This document shows positions 8,528 through 16,564 of a stretch of DNA of 64,000 nt, one piece after another. The stretch spans positions 5,146,001 to 5,210,000 of the forward strand of contig NZ_CP009553.3 in assembly GCF_000767615.3 (NCBI RefSeq), written 5' to 3'. Under the pieces are notes generated by a model. The model searched no databases and had not been told where the DNA came from. It was given only the letters and a program-made list of their open reading frames with translations. Made by a program: the position numbers and the translations under genes. Source of the stretch: Pandoraea pnomenusa. GTDB lineage: Bacteria; Pseudomonadota; Gammaproteobacteria; Burkholderiales; Burkholderiaceae. Each line of letters begins with the position of its first letter. Positions within the stretch are counted from its first letter, which is position 1.

Positions 8528-10156
8528 TCATGCCACCACGATTTCGATCAGGCGGGTCTCGCCACTGGCCAGCGCCCGCGACAGAACGTCGCGCAACGCC
8601 TCCCCCCGTTCGACGCGCTCGGCACCGACCCCCATGCCCTCGGCCAGACGCACGAAATCGAGATCGGGCAGATCGGTGCCCTGCACCGGGTCTGTCGGGC
8701 CGAAGCCGAACGACGGTGCGAAATCCTGCAAGGCCGCGTAACGGCGATTGTTAAGGATAACGAATGTTATCGGCAGCTTCGCCTGCGCCGCGCTCCACAA
8801 GCCCTGGATCGAGTACATGGCCGATCCGTCGCCAATGAGGCCGATCACGCGCCGCGCCGGATTGGCCATCGCCACACCGACCGCGGCAGGCATCGAATAG
8901 CCGAGACCGCCGCTGTTCATGGTGTAGAACGTGCCCGGCCGAGTGAACGGCAGGTACTGCTGCATTACCGGACGCGCACTCGGTGCCTCTTCCACCACGA
9001 TGTCGCTTGGGTCGCGCACCTGCGCGAGCGTTTGCAGCGCGAAGGCCGTCGACATCGGTTGGCCGGGCGCATTGGGCGTTGCCTCCGGCGGCAAGGCGCG
9101 CGCCGGAGGCAGGGCGCGCTCGCCCGGCACGGCACGCGCAAGCAACGCTTCGACGCCCAGGCGCACGTTGCCCACGACGGAGGCGCCAACCGGCGTCCAG
9201 GCGGCCACGCCCGGGTCTTCGATCAGCTGGAACAACGACGCGCCCTCGGGCACGTGCGGTCCCTCGCCCTCCACGTGATAGGTGAATGCCGGCGCCCCGA
9301 TCACGAGAATCAGATCGTGCCCACCCAGCAGGCCGACGATCTTCTCGCGCATCGGCGGCAGGAAGCCCGCGAAGAGGCGATGATCCTCGGGGAAAGCGCA
9401 ACGCGCGCACATCGGCGCGGTGAACACCCGGGCGTGGTGCCGCTCGGCCAGCGCGACGACCGCGTCGAAGGCGCCCGCGCGATCGATCGACGAACCGACG
9501 ACGAATGCCGGGCGCTCGCATGTGTCGAGCGCCGACGCCAACTGCACGAGCGCCGCCGGATCCGGCTGCACGCGTGTGCTCACCTGGCGCGGCGGCAGCG
9601 GCTGGGCCGCACGATCCCAGTCGTCCACCGGAATCGACACAAAGACCGGCCCTCTGGGCTCCTGCATGGCGACGTGATATGCGCGCGCAAGCGCCAGCGG
9701 CACGTCCTCGGCGCGCGCCGGCTCCAGGCTGAGCTTGACGTAGGGCTGCGGCAGCTCCGTGGCACGCACGGACGCGAGGAACGGATCGAACGGCAGAATG
9801 GCACGCGCCTGCTGCCCTGCGGTCACGATCAGCGGTGTCTGATTCTTGTAGGCGGTGAAAATGTTGCCCATCGCGTTACCGACGCCCGCCGCCGAATGCA
9901 GGTTGATGAACGCGGCATTGCCGCTCGCTTGCGCGTAGCCGTCGGCCATGCCGACGACGACCGCCTCCTGCAAACCCAGCACGTATTCGAAGTCGGGCGG
10001 AAAATCGCGGAACAGCGGCAACTCGGTCGAGCCGGGATTGGCAAAGACCTTGGTCATGCCGTGACGGCGCATCAGGTCGATCACGACTTCGCGAACGGTG
10101 AGGGTCTGCGGCGCACCGGTCGGCTGACCGGCGCGGACTTCTCGGCTGTCTTTCAT
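8528..10156 (-). CDS. mdlC: Benzoylformate decarboxylase-like ThDP enzyme
   Basis: This is a 542-residue thiamine-diphosphate decarboxylase that converts an aryl-glyoxylate to an aryl-aldehyde plus CO2. Residues equivalent to the Pseudomonas enzyme's active site can be placed: Ser43 (NPGSTELP), Glu64 (LQEAV, proton relay to ThDP), His87 (NLHSAAG) and a His in GAPAFTYH. The ThDP/Mg motif is GDGSAMYSIQGLW followed by ILNNRRY. I chose the ATG at 10156 because GGGAG lies 6 nt upstream. It is first in the operon mdlC-vdh-transporter and divergent from a LysR gene, with a T-N11-A box in between. With vanillate genes nearby the natural substrate may be vanilloylformate rather than benzoylformate (inference). 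Confidence 0.88.
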   Translation of the reverse strand: MKDSREVRAGQPTGAPQTLTVREVVIDLMRRHGMTKVFANPGSTELPLFRDFPPDFEYVLGLQEAVVVGMADGYAQASGNAAFINLHSAAGVGNAMGNIFTAYKNQTPLIVTAGQQARAILPFDPFLASVRATELPQPYVKLSLEPARAEDVPLALARAYHVAMQEPRGPVFVSIPVDDWDRAAQPLPPRQVSTRVQPDPAALVQLASALDTCERPAFVVGSSIDRAGAFDAVVALAERHHARVFTAPMCARCAFPEDHRLFAGFLPPMREKIVGLLGGHDLILVIGAPAFTYHVEGEGPHVPEGASLFQLIEDPGVAAWTPVGASVVGNVRLGVEALLARAVPGERALPPARALPPEATPNAPGQPMSTAFALQTLAQVRDPSDIVVEEAPSARPVMQQYLPFTRPGTFYTMNSGGLGYSMPAAVGVAMANPARRVIGLIGDGSAMYSIQGLWSAAQAKLPITFVILNNRRYAALQDFAPSFGFGPTDPVQGTDLPDLDFVRLAEGMGVGAERVERGEALRDVLSRALASGETRLIEIVVA

Positions 10157-10225
10157 GAAGGCTCCCATGGCGATGGGCTGAGTATAGGCAGCCGATATAT
10201 GCACAGGAATTGCTTTTGCGTGCCA

Positions 10226-10250
10226 AAGTCATTACGCTTTTGCATGACTT
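10226..10250. promoter_or_regulatory. LysR box (perfect inverted repeat, T-N11-A)
   Basis: AAGTCAT and ATGACTT form a perfect 7-bp inverted repeat with an 11-nt spacer, which fits the T-N11-A rule for LysR-type regulators exactly. It lies 70 bp upstream of the mdlC start and 56 bp upstream of the chosen LysR start, in the divergent promoter region. It also argues that the LysR gene starts at 10306 and not at an earlier in-frame codon. Confidence 0.75.
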
Positions 10251-10305
10251 CGGCGCGCGCCATGCCGGCACCGCCGCCCCTCTCCTCGCGGGACCAGCGT
10301 CCTCC

Positions 10306-11211
10306 ATGAGCCTCAATCTCCAACAACTGCGCGCCTTCACGACCATCGTGGCCACCGGAAGTCTCGGGCGCGCCGCCGCGGAACTGCATCTCACGCAGCC
10401 CGCGCTCAGTCGCACGATCAAGCGTCTGGAGACCGACCTGGGCGCGCCGCTGTTCGAGCGTCACAGCAAGGGCATGGAACTCACGGCGTTCGGGCATGCG
10501 CTGTTGCCGCATGCGATGCTGCTCGAGCGAGAGGCGGAGCATGCGCGAGAAGAGATCGATGCCTTGCGCGGGCTAGCCAGGGGCACGATCAAGGTCGGCG
10601 CAGTCGGTGCCATCGCGAGCCACGTCCTGCCGCTCGCCGTCGATCAAGTGCTCAACCGCTGGCCAAATCTGCGCGTGGAAATCATCGAGGGCGTCTGGGA
10701 CCGGCTCGCACAGGGGCTCATGCGTCACGAAATCGATCTGGCGCTCTCGACCGTCGCCCCGGACACCGACGACATCGTCGCCATCACCGATTGCCATTGG
10801 GAGGACGAGAGTTTCGTGGTGGCCCGCTGCGACCATCCGCTGCGCCGGCGCAAGCCCCTCACACTGGCGGACACGCTCGGCGAGCGCTGGGCGATTCCGC
10901 CGCGCGGCACCGCGCCATACGCGCACATGCAGGGGGTATTTGCCGCGCACGGACTCGGACTGCCGAACATCGTGGTGGAGACACGTTCCGTGCCGGTGCT
11001 CAAGAGCATGGTCGCGCGCTGCGGCTTCCTGACCTGGATGCCGGAGCCAATGTATGACGTCGAGGCACAGGCGAAGGTGATGGACACGCTACCGATCGAG
11101 ACGGTGCGCGCCACACGCACGCTCACGGCCTTTCGCCGACGGCAGGGCATTCTGCCCAGCCCCGCCGCCAAGCTGCTCGACGAACTCCGCCGGCTCACGT
11201 CGCCGGAATGA
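10306..11211 (+). CDS. LysR-type regulator of the mdlC-vdh-transporter operon
   Basis: This is a 301-residue LysR regulator of usual length. The N-terminal HTH spans residues about 1-62 (LQQLRAFTTIVATGSLGRAA, LTQPALSRTIKRLE, LGAPLFERHSKGMELT). A periplasmic-binding-like effector domain follows (GTIKVGAVGAIASHVLP, DLALSTVAPD, RCDHPL). The start MSLNLQQLRAF is typical for the family. It is divergent from mdlC and 149 bp away, with a T-N11-A box between, so it most likely activates that operon in response to an aromatic acid or aldehyde and represses itself. The inducer cannot be told from the sequence. Confidence 0.88.
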   Translation: MSLNLQQLRAFTTIVATGSLGRAAAELHLTQPALSRTIKRLETDLGAPLFERHSKGMELTAFGHALLPHAMLLEREAEHAREEIDALRGLARGTIKVGAVGAIASHVLPLAVDQVLNRWPNLRVEIIEGVWDRLAQGLMRHEIDLALSTVAPDTDDIVAITDCHWEDESFVVARCDHPLRRRKPLTLADTLGERWAIPPRGTAPYAHMQGVFAAHGLGLPNIVVETRSVPVLKSMVARCGFLTWMPEPMYDVEAQAKVMDTLPIETVRATRTLTAFRRRQGILPSPAAKLLDELRRLTSPE

Positions 11212-11254
11212 CGACGGCCGTCGCGTGGGGAAACCGATGTGCGGTCCCGGCGAT

Positions 11255-11953
11255 TCAATCCCCGGCGGCCACGATGTGCGCACGATGATAGGGCGTGCCG
11301 CCGTATTCCTTAGGAGCATGAATTGTTTCGACGCGTTCGATGCGCCAGGGAACCGGCCGAGCAAAGCGCGGACCGTCATAGGCGAACGTGTGAAATTCGC
11401 CGTTTTCCCCGCAGGCATCCACCGTCGGCGGCAGATCGGCCAGCAGCGACGTGTCGTACTCGCGGCCCACGAACTCAGGCCCCAGATGCCGCCCGTCCAC
11501 GCAAACGAGGACCGCCCGGTACCCCAGCGCGATGAACTCGTGCGCGAGAGACAGGCGCTCGCGCTGCCACAGCGGCAACACCGCTGTCATGTCTGCCGCC
11601 GCACACACCTTCTCCTCCCAGACGCGATGCGCCTGAAGATCGATGTCGCCGAACAGGCCATGCGTGATGCCCTGCGCGCGCATGGCGTGCAAACGCGCGA
11701 TGAACGTCGCTTCGTAATCGCGCCAGCCCGCATGTCCGATGTCGAGCGCGATGCCCAGGGCGTCGGCCTGGGCCTGCATCAGATCGCGCGGCAGACCATG
11801 CGAGCGCGAGCTGTCGCCCGACTCGTCGAACATCGCCAGCAGACGTCGCACCTCGAAGTGCGGCTCGCCACTCGCATTGCATGAAAGCGCGTGGTGCAGG
11901 GCAAGGCAGGAATCCTTGCCGCCGCTCCACGAGAAAAAGGCCAATGAGGTCAT
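11255..11953 (-). CDS. Dph6-related ATP pyrophosphatase (diphthine-ammonia ligase-like, DUF71)
   Basis: This is a 232-residue protein of the adenine-nucleotide alpha-hydrolase fold. It has the PP-loop SWSGGKDSCLAL at residues about 7-18 and conserved downstream motifs GDIDLQAHRVWEEKVC and GENGEFHTFAYDGP. In eukaryotes and archaea the family amidates diphthine on elongation factor 2. Bacteria lack diphthamide, so the real substrate here is unknown. The ATG at 11953 places the PP-loop close to the N-terminus as in the family; a TTG at 11989 is possible but less likely. It is convergent with the upstream LysR gene (43 bp apart) and on the same strand as argB, separated from it by a hairpin. Confidence 0.85.
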   Translation of the reverse strand: MTSLAFFSWSGGKDSCLALHHALSCNASGEPHFEVRRLLAMFDESGDSSRSHGLPRDLMQAQADALGIALDIGHAGWRDYEATFIARLHAMRAQGITHGLFGDIDLQAHRVWEEKVCAAADMTAVLPLWQRERLSLAHEFIALGYRAVLVCVDGRHLGPEFVGREYDTSLLADLPPTVDACGENGEFHTFAYDGPRFARPVPWRIERVETIHAPKEYGGTPYHRAHIVAAGD

Positions 11954-11993
11954 GGGGTCCCGCACTACCGTCAGAATGGATGCCACCAATGCA

Positions 11994-12017
11994 AAGCGGA
12001 CCCCACGGGGTCCGCTT
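11994..12017 (-). terminator. Hairpin downstream of argB, probable terminator
   Basis: AAGCGGACCC and GGGTCCGCTT form a 10-bp perfect stem with a 4-nt loop, located 54 bp after the argB stop. On the minus strand only a short T stretch follows, so termination may be partial and allow read-through to the Dph6-like gene. Confidence 0.55.
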
Positions 12018-12070
12018 CTCGACTCGCTGCGGGGCCGGCCGACATCGGCATGGCCCGCACCGCATCAGGC

Positions 12071-12976
12071 TCAGTGCGAGCGGATCATCGTGCCGAACGG
12101 CTGCTCGGTCAGAATCTCAAGCAGCACCGAATGTTCGATACGGCCGTCGACGATGTGCACCGACTTCACGCCGCTCTTTGCCGCATCGAGCGCCGACGAG
12201 ATCTTCGGCAGCATGCCGCCCGAGATCGTGCCGTCCGCGAACAGATCGTCGATTTCGCGCGCCGACAGATCGGTCAGCAGGTTGCCGTCCTTGTCCATCA
12301 CGCCCGGAATGTTGGTCATCATCACGAGCTTTTCGGCGCCGAGCACCGTCGCCAGCTTGCCGGCCACGAGGTCGGCATTGATGTTGTAGGCCTGACCGTC
12401 CACGCCCACGCCGATCGGCGAGATCACGGGAATGAAGGCATCGTCCTGCAACGCGCGCACCACGGCCGGGTTGATCGAGTCGACTTCGCCGACAAAGCCG
12501 ATGTCGATGAACTGACCGGCGTTCTCGCGATCGGGCAGCATCATCTTGCGGGCGTTGATGAGACCACCGTCCTTGCCGGTGAGACCGACCGCCTGGCCGC
12601 CGTACTCGTTGATCAGCATGACGATGTCCTGCTGGACTTCGCCGCCGAGCACCCATTCGACCACTTCCATCGTCTCTTCATCGGTCACGCGCATGCCCTG
12701 GATGAACGTGCCCTGCTTGCCGATCTTCTTGAGCGCCTGATCGATCTGCGGGCCGCCGCCATGCACCACCACCGGGTTGATGCCCACGAGCTTGAGCAGA
12801 ATGACGTCGCGCGCGAAGCCCCGCTTCAGTCGCTCTTCGGTCATGGCATTGCCGCCGTATTTGATCACCACGGTCTTGCCGTGATACTTGCGGATGTACG
12901 GCATCGCCTCGGCCAGGATTTCGGCCTTGAGTGCGGGAGCGATGTCGTCGATGGAAGACAGTTGCTGATCGGACAT
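12071..12976 (-). CDS. argB: N-acetylglutamate kinase
   Basis: This enzyme phosphorylates N-acetyl-L-glutamate with ATP in the second step of arginine biosynthesis, in the cytoplasm. The protein has 301 residues. The amino-acid-kinase fold is visible: KYGGNAM near the N-terminus binds phosphate, [14 protein letters not shown] binds the substrate, and [20 protein letters not shown] and [16 protein letters not shown] are the nucleotide- and substrate-site motifs. The N-terminal extension ([20 protein letters not shown]) is the kind of helix that links dimers into arginine-sensitive hexamers, so feedback inhibition by arginine is likely. The ATG at 12976 is used; an upstream TTG is less plausible. 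Confidence 0.95.
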   Translation of the reverse strand: MSDQQLSSIDDIAPALKAEILAEAMPYIRKYHGKTVVIKYGGNAMTEERLKRGFARDVILLKLVGINPVVVHGGGPQIDQALKKIGKQGTFIQGMRVTDEETMEVVEWVLGGEVQQDIVMLINEYGGQAVGLTGKDGGLINARKMMLPDRENAGQFIDIGFVGEVDSINPAVVRALQDDAFIPVISPIGVGVDGQAYNINADLVAGKLATVLGAEKLVMMTNIPGVMDKDGNLLTDLSAREIDDLFADGTISGGMLPKISSALDAAKSGVKSVHIVDGRIEHSVLLEILTEQPFGTMIRSH

Positions 12977-13429
12977 GGCAGGAAAGTGCTTTCGCAAATA
13001 GAGCAGGTGGACCGGTAAACACGGCGCATTGTACAGCCAAGAAGCCCGGCCGTGCGGGGCTCCGATGGGATTCGGAAGGGGCTGCCGCTTGCGTCGGCAA
13101 GCTCGCGTGACTACCCTTTGTCACGTACCGTGCGGCATCCGCGAAAGCGGCGATTTTCGCCCCGTGAGCGGCACACCGCGACGGGTGCGTATCACCCCTT
13201 TCACTTGTTAACGGACGCCCGTCAGTGCCCGAAATTTCCCCTGTCGTCTTCTCTTGCCCGAATTGCGCCGCGCGTGCGGCCGAGCGCGGCGGGGCCAAGG
13301 ACGCGCGTGCAGTGTTGCAGTTGCGCAACTCGTCACGCCCCGCAGGCGCGCGGCGGCTTCGCGCCCGGCCGGGCGCCTCTCTCATCGCATGGAAATCGGG
13401 GCCCTCGTCGGCGCCACGAGAGGATGCGG
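12977..13429. other. Intergenic stretch without a supported gene
   Basis: About 450 bp between the divergent argB and CWC-protein starts. Several short open frames run through it on the plus strand, but none shows a ribosome-binding site, a conserved motif or protein-like composition. It should contain the argB promoter; I see no convincing -35/-10 pair. Confidence 0.4.
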
Positions 13430-13690
13430 ATGCATAGCGCGGCCCCCTCATCGCGCTGCCCGAAGTGTGGTGTCGAGGTCGCCTGTGGGGCAGCGGCATT
13501 CGAGGCTTCCGAAGCAGCCCCCGGCGCGGCGGTGCGCTGCTGGTGCATGGACTGGCCTCGCCTGCCGGCTTCCGCACGGCTGGGCGCCAACGCCTGCTTA
13601 TGCCCCGCCTGCCTTCGTGCGGCGCTGCGGGAAGCCGGTGTGGCCGGTCTGGCGGGCAGCGCCATCGACGCCGCCGACGCCACCGACTGA
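13430..13690 (+). CDS. Small cysteine-rich CWC-family protein
   Basis: This is an 86-residue protein of the Cys-rich CWC family, of unknown function. The diagnostic pattern is complete: CPKCG near residue 10, then CWCMDWP near residue 37, then CLCPACL near residue 56. The four Cys pairs look like a zinc- or metal-binding fold. Two in-frame ATGs (13424 and 13430) are possible; AGAGGA is better spaced for the second. It lies about 450 bp from argB and is divergent from it. It is convergent with the PCu(A)C gene. Too little is known of the family to propose a role. Confidence 0.75.
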   Translation: MHSAAPSSRCPKCGVEVACGAAAFEASEAAPGAAVRCWCMDWPRLPASARLGANACLCPACLRAALREAGVAGLAGSAIDAADATD

Positions 13691-13826
13691 GCGCTGTTGC
13701 CGCCCCTGCACCACCGGCGGCCGAGCGCCGCCCAGGCCGGGTCGTCCCCCCGATCGGGTTCCGGCGATGCCGCGAAACATCAGCTTTTGCCGGGTACCCA
13801 GGGATTTGTTGGCCATGGCCGCGCGA

Positions 13827-14333
13827 TTACTGGCTGTGCGCGCCATGCGCCATGCCGGCCATACCCGCCATGCCGCCGCCGTTCGGTGGGCCCGCGGTCA
13901 GGTCGCGTACCGTCACCTGGACCTGCTGTTCGGACGTCTTGTGGTCGGCCGTCTCGAAGCGCAACGTCACCGGTACGGTGTCGCCCTTCTTGAGCGGCGC
14001 CTTCAGGTCGTTGAGCATGATGTGGTAGCTACCGGGCTTGAGTTGCACAGGCTGATTGGGCGGCAGCGGCAGGCCGTCTTTGAGCGCCCGCATTTTCATG
14101 AGCGTGCCTTCGAGCTTCATCTCGTGCACCTCCGCATTGGCGGCCGCCGGCGTGCTGACGCCGACGAGCGTGGTCGCCCGATGCGCTTGCAACGTCATGA
14201 ACAGCCCCGTGGCGCTCTGGCCGGGAACGGTGCCGCGCACCCACGCGTCCGAGACGTCCACCGACGCCGTCTGGGCGAACGCCGAGGCCATGCCGAGGCT
14301 CAGGGCGGCAGCCGCCCATAGCTTGTGCTTCAT
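13827..14333 (-). CDS. Periplasmic copper chaperone PCu(A)C
   Basis: This 168-residue secreted protein delivers Cu(I) to the CuA site of cytochrome oxidase in the periplasm. A Sec signal peptide occupies residues 1-21 (LWAAAALSLGMASAFA). The family copper site, two Met and two His in an HxM...M...HxM array, is visible as VHEMKLEGTLMKM followed by SYHIML. The C-terminus is Met/His-rich (GGGMAGMAGMAHGAHSQ) and may bind extra copper. The start has AAAGGAGTTTGC before ATG. It is divergent from the RegB/RegA genes, which in other proteobacteria control respiratory oxidases, so joint function in oxidase biogenesis is plausible. Confidence 0.88.
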   Translation of the reverse strand: MKHKLWAAAALSLGMASAFAQTASVDVSDAWVRGTVPGQSATGLFMTLQAHRATTLVGVSTPAAANAEVHEMKLEGTLMKMRALKDGLPLPPNQPVQLKPGSYHIMLNDLKAPLKKGDTVPVTLRFETADHKTSEQQVQVTVRDLTAGPPNGGGMAGMAGMAHGAHSQ

Positions 14334-14579
14334 GCAAACTCCTTTTCGTGATCCCTGGACCGGACGGAGACCCGTCGTCGTTGGCGATGTGCCGCCAGTT
14401 CGCACGGCGCGACACCGTGTCGCGAAAGCCGTGGCGAACCATTGTAGTCGCGCGCCGAAGCATGCGCATGGTGGCCGCATTATGTCTGGCATTACGCGGT
14501 ACACGCGCCCGTGCGGCAGAGTGTCGCAGCGGTCGGTGCGGCAACAGGGGCGGACACGCGGACTTGGTACACTTCCTGT

Positions 14580-15848
14580 ATGACTCATTTTCCCATCGAG
14601 CGAACCAACGTCGTGCAGCTCTTCTGGCTGCGTTGCCTGGCCATCGTCGGCCAGCTCGCGACCATCGGCGTGGCGCAACTCTGGCTCGGCGTACGTCTGC
14701 CGCTCGAGCCGATGCTCACGATCATCGCGCTCGAAGTCCTGTTCAACGTGCTCACGTGGGTGCGCGCGCGGCGCGGCGTCGAGCGCGCCAAGCGCCGCAC
14801 CGATCTCGACCTGATGAGCCAGTTGCTCGTCGACCTGGCCGCGCTGACCGCCCTGCTGTTCTTCTCGGGCGGGGCAACCAACCCGTTCGTGTCGCTCTTC
14901 CTGCCGGGGCTCGCCATCGCGGCGGCCGTGCTGCCGTGGCGCAATGCGTCGCAACTGGCACTGCTCTCGCTGGTCGCCTACGGCGCGCTGAATTTCCAGT
15001 ACGTGCCGCTCGATCTGGCGGACCCCGGCAATCTGCTGCGCCTGCATCTGGCCGGCATGTGGGTCAACTTCGTGGTGAGCGTGCTCGTGATCGCCTGGTT
15101 CGTGTCGCGCATGTCGCGAGCCCTGCGCGCACGCGACGCCCAACTCGCGCGCGCCGAGCAACGCCTGCTGCGCGACGAGCGCATGGCGGCCCTCGGTGCG
15201 CAGGCCGCGAGTGTCGCCCACGAGCTGGGCACGCCGCTCTCGACGATGGCCGTGGTCGTCGGCGAGTTGCGCAGCGAGAGCCGCGGCAACGACGCCTTGA
15301 AGCCGTTCGAACCCGATCTTCAGACCCTCGAGCAACAGATCGCGCTGTGCAAGAGCGCCATCGGCCACGTGCAAACGCGGGCGGCGGCGCCGGTGCGTCA
15401 GGCCATGGCCGAGTGGTTGCCCGCGTTCACCACCCAGTGGCGCCTGCGACACCCGCAGGTTCAGTTCCAGCTGCACGTGCCGTCCAACCTGACGGCGCGC
15501 ATCGAAGACACGGTGCAGGTCGGGCAGATCCTGACGATCCTGCTCGACAACGCCGCCTACTTCAGCCCGTCATCGGTCGCGCTCGACGTGTCGGTCACCG
15601 CCGAAGATGTGCGCTTCACCGTTTGCGACGAAGGTCCCGGCATGAGCGCCGACCTGCGAGCGCGCCTGGGCAATTCGCCGGTCATGAGCACGCACGGCGG
15701 GCACGGCATGGGGCTGTATCTCGCCTTCGCCAGCGCGCAGCGCCTCGGCGGCGACATCACCCTTACCCCCAACACGCCGCAAGGCACGCGCGCCGAGCTG
15801 CGCCTGCCGATGGCCACCTTCTTCTTCGGCTCGCGGAGTCAGACATGA
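14580..15848 (+). CDS. regB: Redox-sensing membrane histidine kinase, RegB/PrrB type
   Basis: This is a 422-residue inner-membrane sensor kinase with six hydrophobic segments in residues about 12-180. The ubiquinone-sensing signature GGxxNPF of RegB is present as GGATNPF at residues 97-103. The dimerisation/phosphoacceptor box is SVAHELGTPLSTM with His214. A Cys at 257 (QQIALCKSA) sits where the redox-active RegB Cys lies. The ATP-binding domain has LLDNAAYFSP, CDEGPGM and GHGMGLYLAF. Its TGA overlaps the regA ATG. RegB kinases turn on respiratory, carbon- or nitrogen-fixation genes when the quinone pool is reduced; the exact regulon here cannot be read from the sequence. Confidence 0.9.
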   Translation: MTHFPIERTNVVQLFWLRCLAIVGQLATIGVAQLWLGVRLPLEPMLTIIALEVLFNVLTWVRARRGVERAKRRTDLDLMSQLLVDLAALTALLFFSGGATNPFVSLFLPGLAIAAAVLPWRNASQLALLSLVAYGALNFQYVPLDLADPGNLLRLHLAGMWVNFVVSVLVIAWFVSRMSRALRARDAQLARAEQRLLRDERMAALGAQAASVAHELGTPLSTMAVVVGELRSESRGNDALKPFEPDLQTLEQQIALCKSAIGHVQTRAAAPVRQAMAEWLPAFTTQWRLRHPQVQFQLHVPSNLTARIEDTVQVGQILTILLDNAAYFSPSSVALDVSVTAEDVRFTVCDEGPGMSADLRARLGNSPVMSTHGGHGMGLYLAFASAQRLGGDITLTPNTPQGTRAELRLPMATFFFGSRSQT

Positions 15849-16387
15849 ACGCCTCCCACTTCCTCCTTATCGACGACGACGTGGTCTTCGCCGAGACGCT
15901 CGCCCGTGCGCTCACGCGCCGCGGCTACGACGTGCAGATCGCCGCCGACAGCGCCGCCGCCCTGCTCGCGGCACGCACGCGTCAGTTCGATCTGATCTCG
16001 GTCGACCTGCATCTGGGGCATGACTCGGGGCTGCCGCTCATCGCGCCGCTGCGCGCCTTGCAACCCAAGGCCCGCATGCTGGTTCTCACCGGCTACGCGA
16101 GCATTGCGACCGCCGTGCAGGCCGTCAAGGACGGCGCGGACAACTACCTCGCCAAGCCCGCCAACGCCGACACGATTCTCGCCTCGCTGCGCAGCGACGC
16201 CAGCGAAGCGCAGGCCGACGAAGCCATCGAGAACCCGTCGCCGCTGTCGGTGGCTCGCCTCGAGTGGGAACACATCCAGCGCGTGCTCGCCGAGCACCAC
16301 GGCAACATCTCCGCCACGGCGCGCGCCCTGAACATGCATCGGCGTACATTGCAACGCAAGCTGCTCAAGCGGCCGGTCAAACAGTAA
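15845..16387 (+). CDS. regA: Response regulator, RegA/PrrA type
   Basis: This is a 180-residue cognate regulator of RegB. The receiver domain has the acidic pair in LLIDDDVVFAETLARAL, phospho-Asp54 (ISVDLHLG), the switch Thr in VLTGYASI and Lys104 (YLAKPANA). A short linker with Pro residues leads to a Fis-type HTH (EHHGNISATARALNMHRRTL, residues about 145-172), the arrangement and length of the RegA/PrrA/RoxR group. Coupled to regB by ATGA. It ends about 115 bp before a terminator that serves the convergent hslVU operon. Confidence 0.92.
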   Translation: MNASHFLLIDDDVVFAETLARALTRRGYDVQIAADSAAALLAARTRQFDLISVDLHLGHDSGLPLIAPLRALQPKARMLVLTGYASIATAVQAVKDGADNYLAKPANADTILASLRSDASEAQADEAIENPSPLSVARLEWEHIQRVLAEHHGNISATARALNMHRRTLQRKLLKRPVKQ

Positions 16388-16499
16388 CGTTCGCCGTCAG
16401 CGGGCGCGCGATTCCGACATCGACGCGCCGCTCCCTGTCCACATCACACGCCTGGCACGCATCGCGCCCATCGCCAGCGACGGCGACGGCGACGGCCAT

Positions 16500-16545
16500 G
16501 AAAAAACCCCAAAGGCCGGAGGTCACTCCAACCTTTGGGGTTCGG
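16500..16545 (-). terminator. Intrinsic terminator of hslVU
   Basis: AACCCCAAAGG and CCTTTGGGGTT form an 11-bp stem; read on the minus strand it is followed by six T. It lies 20-60 bp after the hslU stop and may also stop the convergent regBA transcript. Confidence 0.85.
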
Positions 16546-16564
16546 CGTATGCCGGCGACGCCGG

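Noticed and set aside
12050..13018. Coding region on the strand opposite argB
   Set aside because: The argB frame has all kinase motifs; the opposite frame is a His/Arg-rich shadow.
13029..13420. Short plus-strand open frames between argB and the CWC protein
   Set aside because: Overlapping frames in three phases without RBS, motif or conserved composition; treated as non-coding.
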